In this document: positions 24,806 to 32,595 of the stretch, in pieces
Layout of the letters: every line of letters starts with the position of its first letter
How positions within the stretch are numbered: position 1 is the stretch's first letter
Origin: Flavobacteriaceae bacterium
Lineage (GTDB): Bacteria > Bacteroidota > Bacteroidia > Flavobacteriales > Flavobacteriaceae
Assembly: GCA_013001285.1 (NCBI GenBank)
Contig: JABDMU010000059.1
Location: forward strand, 1-33,539
DNA: 33,539 nucleotides
Reading direction: 5' to 3'
Notes under the pieces: generated by a model
Seen by the model: only the letters and a program-made list of their open reading frames with translations
Told to the model about the DNA's origin: nothing
Databases searched by the model: none
Program-made: the position numbers and the translations under genes

Positions 24806-27631
24806 ATGTTAAGCTTTAAATCGTTAAAACTATTAATTCTAAAAGTTTTTGACCTTAAGGAAGAGGAATTACATCATACTCTGCTCCTTCAGCTTAATAT
24901 CTTTTTAATTATCACCACCTTATTAGTAGTAAAACCTACAATTAATTCCTTATTTCTTTCTGAGCTGACATCAGATGCATTACCATTAGGTTTTGTACTT
25001 ACTGCAATTGTCGCTGTTCTAGGTTCCTATTTTTATAGTAATATGCTGGAACGTATGGCCTTGAACGTCATCGTTCAAAGAACCTTGATAACGTCTATTT
25101 TATCCTTGATTATTTTTGGTGTTGCCTTCACCTTAGATTTTGCAAATGGTTATTGGCTTTACATTCCTTATGTCTGGGTGGCTATTTTTGGATTGCTCTC
25201 TGCATCACAATTTTGGATTTTAGCTAATCTGGTTTATAACGCCCGAGAAGCCAAACGAGTCTTTGGGTTTATTGGTGCGGGTGCCATTGCAGGTGGAATA
25301 TTTGGTGGTTATTTAACATCTATTCTGACACGATTTCTCGATACTAATTATCTCTTTTTTGTTGCTGCCTTTTTATTGCTTGGCTGTTTACCCATAACAA
25401 GATACATATGGCATCATCATGTAGATCTGCTTAATACCTTTCAAGTGTCTAAGCGTTCAAGTCCGAAAGCTGAATCACCGCTCCGACTAATCCGAAAATC
25501 GAAATTGTTATCCTTGATCGCAATCGTAATTGGGATTAGCGTCCTCATTGCTAAACTGGTTGATTATCAGTACAGTGATTTTGCTTCACGTCTAATTCAG
25601 GATCCCGAAGAACTTGCGTCCTTTTTTGGTTTCTGGTTCTCGACTCTTAGCGTGATTTCCTTATTGATCCAATTATTTCTTACCCAAAGACTGGTGGGAA
25701 CTTTTGGCGTAGGCACTTCGCTAATCTGGTTACCAACTGGTATATTATTAGGCTCTTTTCTTTTGATTATCATACCACAACTTTGGGTTATCGTACTCAT
25801 AAAAGTTATTGATGGTAGCTTGAAACAATCGGTGAATAAGGCCGCAACTGAATTGCTCTCCATTCCAATTCCAATTGATATAAAAAAGAAGACCAAAACA
25901 TTTTCTGATGTTGTAGTCGATAGTATTGCCACCGGACTAGCTGGATTTATTCTGATCTTTTTAATTAACGGCCTTGATCTTCCAGCAGTTTCTATTAGTT
26001 TGATCATCATTCTTTTAATTTGTGGTTGGCTCTATGTTATTTACAAATTAAGAATAGAATATATCATAGCATTTAAAGCTTTATTTACGATAACCGATTC
26101 GAAAAAACCTAAAGAAGTCAAGGAAGAAATTCACATCACATCTATAATAAGTACTGTTATTCAAGCACTCAAAAGCAACTCGGAAAACAAGGTCATTCAT
26201 ATGCTGAATAAGACGTTGGAAGTTAAGGATGAACGCTTCTTTTTTTCAATAAAAGACTTGATTAAACACGAATCGGCTAAGGTAAGAGCACTTGCTATAG
26301 AGAATCTTTATTTCCTAAAAACTGAAAATTTAAGTACTCAAATGGAGATCATGATCAATGACGATGATCAAGAAGTGACAGAAGCTGCCTTTAGATATCT
26401 CCTAAAAAATTACAACAAAAATACAGTTGATCTTTTTGAGAAACACTTAAATACCAATGATCACACCATTGCCAATTCTGCCTTAGTTGGTTTGTCTTTG
26501 GAGATTAGAAATAATATAACCCTTCAGCATCGATTTGATCTCGAGCATAAAATAGAGCTATCATTAAAGAGTTATCGTGATGACATTGGTCATGAATTAA
26601 AAAATAATCGTATAAAGGCTATTCTTCAAGCCATTGGAAATGCGCAAATAAGATCCTTTTATCCCGTTATCAAAGAACATTTAAAATCTAAAGATACCGA
26701 CATTCTAAATACCGCAATTACAAGTGCTTCCCGAACTTTAGATCAAGATTTTATCAATCTTATCATCCATCATTTATCGGGAAGGTCAACACGTAAAACT
26801 GCCACAGAAGCTTTAGTATTTTATAACGAACCTATCATTAAAATAATTTATGAGGGTATTAAAAAGGAGCAAATCCTTACTGAAGACGCCGTTTATGCTA
26901 TAAAAGTTATTGAAAATTTCGCTTCGCAAAAAGCAGTTAATACTTTGATCAGCCTTACTGAGATCAGCGAACATTCAGTAAAGATTGAGGCCATTGAAGC
27001 TCTTAAACGCCTGAAATGGAAACACAGCCATCTTCAAATTAAAGATCGATTTATTATCGATAATATTTTGGATGAATGCCAACTTTATCAGGATACTCTG
27101 GCCGTGATCCATTCGCAGATCGTCATACAGTATAAGAAGAAGCAACAAACTCATGAATCGAAAGATGAGAACGACGCACGCGTGAGCTTAATTGAATTGT
27201 TGGAAAGTCGGTTAGACCGTCAACTTCAACGTATCTTCAGATTTTTAGGTATAAAATATCCACCTAACGACGTCGACCCAATTTTAAACACAATTTTACA
27301 TGGTAAAGAGGAGCAACGCATTCATGCTATTGAATTTTTAGATAACATACTTGATAAGCAATTGAAAAAGGAATTGATCCCCGTTGCTGAATCTATTTTG
27401 ATCGATCTGTCCCTTGAAGACAAGATTAAAAAGCTTAACCTAAAAGTATTTAGTGAAGCCGAATGCTATCATGCGCTATTATCTCGAAACGACGTTAAAT
27501 TAAAATTGACTGTTCTCAATCTCATCGAAAAAACACAGAATCTTGGATTTAAATCCATTGTTGAATCGGTTTTAAACGATAAAAACGGAAAGGTACGTAC
27601 GAAGGCCGAAGAACTGTCTAAATTGGGTTAG
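24806..27631 (+). CDS. NTT-like multi-pass transporter fused to a HEAT-repeat domain
   Basis: About 941 residues from ATG 24806 (the frame is open to TTG 24779 inside the preceding terminator). The first ~420 residues hold about twelve hydrophobic segments with the signature of ATP/ADP-translocase-type major facilitators: ASQFWILANLVYNAREAKRVFGFIGAGAIAGGIFGGYL and later KVIDGSLKQSVNKAATELLSIPI. The C-terminal ~500 residues are soluble helical pairs, many with HEAT-like wording (HESAKVRALAIENLYFLK, DDQEVTEAAFRYLLKNY, HSVKIEAIEALKRLKW, NGKVRTKAEELSKLG). Related Bacteroidota proteins sometimes carry a cyclic nucleotide-binding domain too; none is seen here. Transported substrate unknown. The stop codon overlaps the convergent serine hydrolase stop by four bases. 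Confidence 0.83.
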   Translation: MLSFKSLKLLILKVFDLKEEELHHTLLLQLNIFLIITTLLVVKPTINSLFLSELTSDALPLGFVLTAIVAVLGSYFYSNMLERMALNVIVQRTLITSILSLIIFGVAFTLDFANGYWLYIPYVWVAIFGLLSASQFWILANLVYNAREAKRVFGFIGAGAIAGGIFGGYLTSILTRFLDTNYLFFVAAFLLLGCLPITRYIWHHHVDLLNTFQVSKRSSPKAESPLRLIRKSKLLSLIAIVIGISVLIAKLVDYQYSDFASRLIQDPEELASFFGFWFSTLSVISLLIQLFLTQRLVGTFGVGTSLIWLPTGILLGSFLLIIIPQLWVIVLIKVIDGSLKQSVNKAATELLSIPIPIDIKKKTKTFSDVVVDSIATGLAGFILIFLINGLDLPAVSISLIIILLICGWLYVIYKLRIEYIIAFKALFTITDSKKPKEVKEEIHITSIISTVIQALKSNSENKVIHMLNKTLEVKDERFFFSIKDLIKHESAKVRALAIENLYFLKTENLSTQMEIMINDDDQEVTEAAFRYLLKNYNKNTVDLFEKHLNTNDHTIANSALVGLSLEIRNNITLQHRFDLEHKIELSLKSYRDDIGHELKNNRIKAILQAIGNAQIRSFYPVIKEHLKSKDTDILNTAITSASRTLDQDFINLIIHHLSGRSTRKTATEALVFYNEPIIKIIYEGIKKEQILTEDAVYAIKVIENFASQKAVNTLISLTEISEHSVKIEAIEALKRLKWKHSHLQIKDRFIIDNILDECQLYQDTLAVIHSQIVIQYKKKQQTHESKDENDARVSLIELLESRLDRQLQRIFRFLGIKYPPNDVDPILNTILHGKEEQRIHAIEFLDNILDKQLKKELIPVAESILIDLSLEDKIKKLNLKVFSEAECYHALLSRNDVKLKLTVLNLIEKTQNLGFKSIVESVLNDKNGKVRTKAEELSKLG

Positions 27632-28890
27632 TTATTTCTTATGGCCTTATCAATACTAGTAGCCAGATACATATGATCTGATGCTGAATTTTTTCGTAAT
27701 ACATTGGTCATAAGGACTATAATATATCTGCAATTATCAGGATGCTCTATAATGGCCACAGAATTCATAAAATTCGAAACATTTCCCATATATTTTCCGC
27801 AGGCCTCCCCTTTTGATCGATCACATTTATATAAGCTCCCGGACTTAAAGTACACAGCAGCTTCCTTTAAGATTGGTGCCTGTGCATAACGAATACGCCT
27901 GTCGGTCATATACATCAATCGCTTCATTTCTAAACTCGAAGCTTCGTCAACAACATTCCCCTGCTCCAACTGAACTAAAAATTTCATCAGTCCGAGCGGC
28001 GATCCTATACTACCGCCTTTACTGCCTACATAATTGTTAGAGCCTCGTGTAAAGAAACTACCCAAACGCCATTCGTCTGGTCCAATACCTATTTTTCGTA
28101 ATGGTAAATTGACCACGTCGTTGGCAAGATTGGTGATTTCGGCCTTAGGCGTATTTTTAAAATAAGCATCGGCAGCTTCCTGAGTCAATGTTGCATAGTC
28201 TTTTCCGAATACCGACATCAACAAGGCTTCACGCCAGACGATGCTTGCAGCACCATTGTTGCTCACCGACATCATATGATCTGCCCATTCGAAAACCGTA
28301 AAAACATCACTTGCGATAACCTGACGCTTGACAAGTTTTTTCGTCTCTATATTGAAAATGGGTACTGTATGTTCATCGGTCAAACCCCACAACCCTGCTT
28401 TCACAGAACGATTACGAAGTACATCTAATCGCTTTTCAAAATCATCCGGATAAATCTTTTGTAATTCATTAAATAAGGCAATCAACACCGCCAATTTTCC
28501 AACACTTCCAGGCTGATATCCTAAAGTCTCATTACGACTTGCATAACGCAAATTATCAGGGTCAGAAATATCAAGAATGGCGAGAGAATAGCTTCGGTCA
28601 AGACCTTTGAACAAGCCACTGATCACGTTCTGAAAGTTTTCATTCTTTTGAAAAAATGTGCTTATACTATCCGATTTTTTTGAAATTAAATTCAATTGGA
28701 TATCCATATATCCTTTATACGCCCCTGCAGGTAATAAGGTGCCATCTTTAATCTCACCGCTTTTGATCATTTCCAAACGTTTCAAACGTTTAATCCCTGT
28801 ACGCTCATAACCGTCAATTGGATAATGGTTGAATACAGTAAAAGATGCACATACAAAAGAGATAAGCAATATTAATACAATCTTTTTCAT
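27628..28890 (-). CDS. Exported class A beta-lactamase-fold serine hydrolase, second copy
   Basis: A 420-residue exported protein with a hydrophobic N-terminus (MKKIVLILLISFVCASFTVF). The fold motifs are spaced wider than in the 303-residue protein: SxxK as S129-V-G-K132 (YQPGSVGKLAVLIALFNEL), SxN as S210-N211-N212 (MSVSNNGAASIVW), KSG at 349-351 (VYFKSGSLYKC). About 100 residues precede the first motif, and an insertion between SNN and KSG contains a TQEAADAYFKNTPKAE segment. Two cysteines just after KSG (C356, C364) may bond. It begins one base after the stop of the PEP-synthase-like gene, so both are on one message. Substrate unknown; class A lactamase activity is not implied. Confidence 0.85.
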   Translation of the reverse strand: MKKIVLILLISFVCASFTVFNHYPIDGYERTGIKRLKRLEMIKSGEIKDGTLLPAGAYKGYMDIQLNLISKKSDSISTFFQKNENFQNVISGLFKGLDRSYSLAILDISDPDNLRYASRNETLGYQPGSVGKLAVLIALFNELQKIYPDDFEKRLDVLRNRSVKAGLWGLTDEHTVPIFNIETKKLVKRQVIASDVFTVFEWADHMMSVSNNGAASIVWREALLMSVFGKDYATLTQEAADAYFKNTPKAEITNLANDVVNLPLRKIGIGPDEWRLGSFFTRGSNNYVGSKGGSIGSPLGLMKFLVQLEQGNVVDEASSLEMKRLMYMTDRRIRYAQAPILKEAAVYFKSGSLYKCDRSKGEACGKYMGNVSNFMNSVAIIEHPDNCRYIIVLMTNVLRKNSASDHMYLATSIDKAIRNN

Positions 28891-28891
28891 T

Positions 28892-31798
28892 TTATAATTT
28901 TTTTGATAATGCTATAATTTTATTCTGATCAATTTTAGGCGTGATCGACTCTAAATAGTCTGAACTTAGTGCCTTTTTGTTTTCAACGAATGGTCTAATC
29001 TGAAACAACCATAATTTGTCGTTTTTAAATCCTAATTCAACATCAAAAGCACCTTGATAATCTGAGTTCGTCTCTTTATTCAATCGCTCCTTAATGGCCT
29101 TGGCCATAGCTCGAATATCCTTTATGTTTTGTGAATTCAATATTGGTTTTTCAAACGTTGCTAAGGTCTTCTGTGTGCCTCCAGTTTCAGGTAAGGCATT
29201 ATAGTACATTTCACGTGCTGGCGCTAAAAAGCGATAGCTTCCGTCAGGTTTAAGCACATATGACTCAGCCGCTTGTCCGTCAACCGCACCACCCGCACCT
29301 CTGCTCATGGCAATAGTCAACTCTGATTCATTTCCTGAAATAATACCTTTTGTTATCAAGACCCCTGAGTAATCTACATCAACACTAGGTATGACCAATA
29401 TAGAAGGGAAGACATTTTCTGGATTCAACAAATATTTTTGCCGCCATTTAAAACTGCGTTCTGTATATGGCGACGCCCAAACATCTTTAATTCCCTGAAG
29501 AATCTTAGTTTTATCAACCACATTAAATAAGGTGAGATTTAATCCTGCTCCAGTAAAATCCTTGAGGTCTTCCATGTTGGTATCAGATCTCAAGAACACA
29601 GGAATACCGCCAAGATTTTCACCTAATATTGATTTAAAATCTTTCTCAAGATCATGCAGGAAGCCAAGATCTAAACGCATGTTTTTTATGGCGGCACGTA
29701 AGGTAGCCAATTGCAACAATTGATAGTGCTCGATCTCAGTTTCGTCAATATTTTGTTCACGCATGCGCTCGGCTTCTGCAAACATATCGTTTAAGAATTC
29801 CCAATAGGATCCTTTTTGACCTGGCATGTGTTGATCCATATGCTGACGAAAAATTCCGAATGGTATCACTAGTCCTTCAACAACACGTTCTGGAAACATT
29901 TTTTTCAGTTGTCCGAGATTAGCTGCCTTCGGTCCGCATAATTTTCCTGAGTCGTTTGCATCAACTTCACGTAAGTTCAAAATCTTAGTTTCAGTAAGAT
30001 TGATACGCTCTATAGGCACTTCAATTCTTTCTTCTTTACGTTCTTTTTTCAGAAATAAGGCTTTTTCTTCGGCGGACATTTTGCCCTCGGCTTTTAAGAT
30101 GACATTGCCTTGATTTGAAACAGCATAAAAAACCTTTTGGCCGTTATACTTTATCAGGTTTTTTAAATTCTCATCAGAAAGTGCGGCATTTGGAATACCA
30201 AGATTACGTGCTAAAAGCTGCACGTGGGACACCAGATTTCCTTCCGAAACTGTTGCTATTCCTGCAATGGGTTTCAAATCGGCTGGTGGTCGTTCAAAAA
30301 CATATATCTTTGAAGAAGAGACTTCAATGTCATCTGGGGAACCATCAATAACCACCAGTTCTCCAAATGCAAAGCCTGGGTTCAACCCACGAATAGAACT
30401 CTGATTGGCAATGCCCATGACATTATTGGTCAAAGCAGATTCTTTTGCAATGAAATCGCCTAACTCGCCGACGGTCTTACCTAAATATAAGGCAATAGAA
30501 CCTCGTATCTTATCATCGATAAAACCATAGGCTTTAGGTTCAAAGGAGCTGTATTCATTCACAATATCCTGATAATAAGCCTTTACCATACCCGAGCTCC
30601 ATTCTACCAAACTACGTGCATTTTCGAGAATCGTTGTCAATTCGCCAAGGGTCATGCTTTCTGTTTGGGCAGGTGTTTTAGTGAGATTGATCTGCTCCCA
30701 TTCGTGTAATTCAATAAAGCCTGAACCTGTAGTGGCCATACCTAAATAGCAAATCTTATCCAGAAGTTCTTCAACACTTTCAGGCTGCCAGTCCGGTGCA
30801 TTTTTAAAGATCATTTCTTCCAGTTTAAGGGAGATCTCCAAAAGTTGCAAACGCGCCATCGGACGCTTTTCAACTAGTACTTCTTTTCGGGCATCCAATA
30901 ATAATTGTGAGGCATCTATGATCAATTCAGATGGCATATCTTGTGCATTATGCTTATCACCAAACGCTTTCAGTGCCATGCCGAAGGTCGAATTCCCAAT
31001 GAGCTTTCCCATAGCCACCAACTCTGACATATCAAAAGGTCGGTAAAATTTCTCCATGGTCACAATGAGTTCGTTTATTTGCTTCTGAAGATTCGTACTC
31101 AAGGTTGCTGAATGATTCAACTTAAAGGCTTTAACCTTTTCGATATCGGCTAATTCAGGTTGACCATGAATTTTAACGCGCAGATCCATAAATGGCGTGT
31201 AGGCATCAGAGATCACTTTCGATTGGCTACGAATGAGCTGCGCTACATTATCGTCGTCGTTATGCGGTATATCTTTTAAGGATTGCCGAATTAAAAAATA
31301 ATTCTTTTCCACAAACTGATCATTAGACAACAACCATTTATAAAAAATAACACCCCAGGCCTGCTCATCTTCGGCTTGAATAGCACCTCTATAAAATTGT
31401 GCCTTCCTAAGGATCCAACCATCATCAATAGAGCGCAGATATTTTTCGATCTGATATTGTTTTAGCCGTGAATTATTTTGGGCAGCATCCCAAAAGTCTA
31501 CCTTTTCGGTATAAGTTAAGATCTGTCCTAGGTAGATGTGATTGAATTTTCCCAAAGCTTCAACAACATCCTTATAACGCGCATGTTGCTGTCCTGGTCC
31601 AATGTTTTCAGGACAAGGGTCCCTAGGTTGACGCACACTGCCGTCAGTACAAAACCAACGGATGTCCTTGTAGGGTCCGCGAAGATCGTTCTTAAACAAT
31701 TCTATTTGAGCTCTGATCTCCTCAGCGCTTCGCTTTTGACCGTATGACAGGCCACATATGAGCATGGTAATTATGAACACACCAATGACTTTTTTCAT
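28892..31798 (-). CDS. Exported PEP-synthase/glucan water dikinase-like protein
   Basis: A 968-residue protein with a signal peptide (residues 1-20, LICGLSYG, cleavage before Q21). Residues ~22-480 are mainly helical and not recognised. A phosphohistidine domain follows (about 470-570) with H525 in LVSHVQLLARN, closer to the SHV motif of plant glucan, water dikinases than to the TCHA of PpsA. A C-terminal ATP-grasp domain starts near C621 (CGPKAANLGQLKK), with R737 in FLRSDTNMEDL, VWASPYTERSF, and the metal/ATP residues D919, E921 and Q933-x-R935-P936. All key residues are present, and the order (His domain, then ATP-grasp) is that of GWD, not PpsA. Substrate unknown. NCBI-style name would be PEP/pyruvate-binding domain-containing protein. 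Confidence 0.85.
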   Translation of the reverse strand: MKKVIGVFIITMLICGLSYGQKRSAEEIRAQIELFKNDLRGPYKDIRWFCTDGSVRQPRDPCPENIGPGQQHARYKDVVEALGKFNHIYLGQILTYTEKVDFWDAAQNNSRLKQYQIEKYLRSIDDGWILRKAQFYRGAIQAEDEQAWGVIFYKWLLSNDQFVEKNYFLIRQSLKDIPHNDDDNVAQLIRSQSKVISDAYTPFMDLRVKIHGQPELADIEKVKAFKLNHSATLSTNLQKQINELIVTMEKFYRPFDMSELVAMGKLIGNSTFGMALKAFGDKHNAQDMPSELIIDASQLLLDARKEVLVEKRPMARLQLLEISLKLEEMIFKNAPDWQPESVEELLDKICYLGMATTGSGFIELHEWEQINLTKTPAQTESMTLGELTTILENARSLVEWSSGMVKAYYQDIVNEYSSFEPKAYGFIDDKIRGSIALYLGKTVGELGDFIAKESALTNNVMGIANQSSIRGLNPGFAFGELVVIDGSPDDIEVSSSKIYVFERPPADLKPIAGIATVSEGNLVSHVQLLARNLGIPNAALSDENLKNLIKYNGQKVFYAVSNQGNVILKAEGKMSAEEKALFLKKERKEERIEVPIERINLTETKILNLREVDANDSGKLCGPKAANLGQLKKMFPERVVEGLVIPFGIFRQHMDQHMPGQKGSYWEFLNDMFAEAERMREQNIDETEIEHYQLLQLATLRAAIKNMRLDLGFLHDLEKDFKSILGENLGGIPVFLRSDTNMEDLKDFTGAGLNLTLFNVVDKTKILQGIKDVWASPYTERSFKWRQKYLLNPENVFPSILVIPSVDVDYSGVLITKGIISGNESELTIAMSRGAGGAVDGQAAESYVLKPDGSYRFLAPAREMYYNALPETGGTQKTLATFEKPILNSQNIKDIRAMAKAIKERLNKETNSDYQGAFDVELGFKNDKLWLFQIRPFVENKKALSSDYLESITPKIDQNKIIALSKKL

Positions 31799-31834
31799 TT
31801 TTATAATTGAATAAATTAGTTCCTAGAATATAAA

Positions 31835-31842
31835 CAAATCTA
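31835..31842 (-). promoter_or_regulatory. Possible -7 promoter box for the dikinase-hydrolase operon
   Basis: Reads TAGATTTG on the minus strand, exact TAnnTTTG, 36 bases before the ATG at 31798. No good TTTG is found at the usual -33 spacing. Confidence 0.4.
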
Positions 31843-31949
31843 ATGCCAAATTCAATAGAATTGACATTAGCATGAAAATAAATATCAGCAGAAAAATTTA
31901 GTACAAATGGATGCAATAATTCCTGATTTTTTTCAGCAATCTAATGGCT

Positions 31950-32564
31950 CTAAGTATGTAATAAGCCTTTGTTCTTAATAATAAAATAAGCCACGATCAT
32001 ATTAGGTACCCAACACAACCATGACACGATCTTATATGCCGTTAAAAACTCGCCAAAGGTCACGATCAATAATGGCAACCACAATCTTAAAGTAACTGCA
32101 GCAAAGCAGGCGGCATAGCTGACGATCATCCATTTTTGATGGGTTCTGATATCACCATTTTTTATCGCATAAAATGCCATTCCTGTCGAACTTAACCAAA
32201 CCAATCCCAAAGCGATAAATCCGATTGCCGGAATCAAACCACCAGTGGCAAAGAATCCAATATACACGGCTGCCAGACCGCTGAATAAAACACAGAGAAC
32301 ATAGAACATCCCTAAGCGTCGGTGCAACTGCAGGTACTTTCTTCTGATGCTTCCGCTAAATTGTGACCAGCCTGCCAACAAAGCCAATCCGCCAACTAGG
32401 ATATGGGTGTAAAATGCTGCTTTGTAGAATGAATTTGATAATAAATCGGCCGGTTTCGAATCTAAAACACCAATATCACCTCCAACAAGAATATACCGTA
32501 ATGGATAAAACCCAACAGATATCGCAAGGATAACAAAAATGACAAATACAACTTTTTTAGTCAT
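31950..32564 (-). CDS. DUF2306 family membrane protein
   Basis: A 204-residue inner-membrane protein with about six hydrophobic segments. The DUF2306 pattern is seen: HILVGGLALLAGWSQFSGSIRRKYLQLHRRLGMFYV (His in helix, basic loop, HRRLG) and later KNGDIRTHQKWMIVSYAACFAAVTLRLWLP. Two histidines at the turn ends (HRRLGMFY and THQKWM) are conserved, which has led to suggestions of heme or electron transfer links, but function is unknown. It is downstream of the amidohydrolase (31-base gap) and upstream, by 151 bases, of the dikinase gene, on the same strand. Confidence 0.83.
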   Translation of the reverse strand: MTKKVVFVIFVILAISVGFYPLRYILVGGDIGVLDSKPADLLSNSFYKAAFYTHILVGGLALLAGWSQFSGSIRRKYLQLHRRLGMFYVLCVLFSGLAAVYIGFFATGGLIPAIGFIALGLVWLSSTGMAFYAIKNGDIRTHQKWMIVSYAACFAAVTLRLWLPLLIVTFGEFLTAYKIVSWLCWVPNMIVAYFIIKNKGLLHT

Positions 32565-32581
32565 AACATCGCATTATGATC

Positions 32582-32589
32582 TAAAGGTA
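32582..32589 (-). promoter_or_regulatory. Weak candidate -7 box for the DUF2306 gene
   Basis: Reads TACCTTTA on the minus strand, one mismatch to TAnnTTTG, 17 bases before the ATG. It may be only readthrough from the amidohydrolase gene. Confidence 0.25.
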
Positions 32590-32595
32590 AAAAAA

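Noticed and set aside
25597-26010. 137-codon minus-strand open frame inside the transporter gene
   Set aside because: It lies wholly within a well-supported coding region, has no family signature and is explained as a shadow frame.
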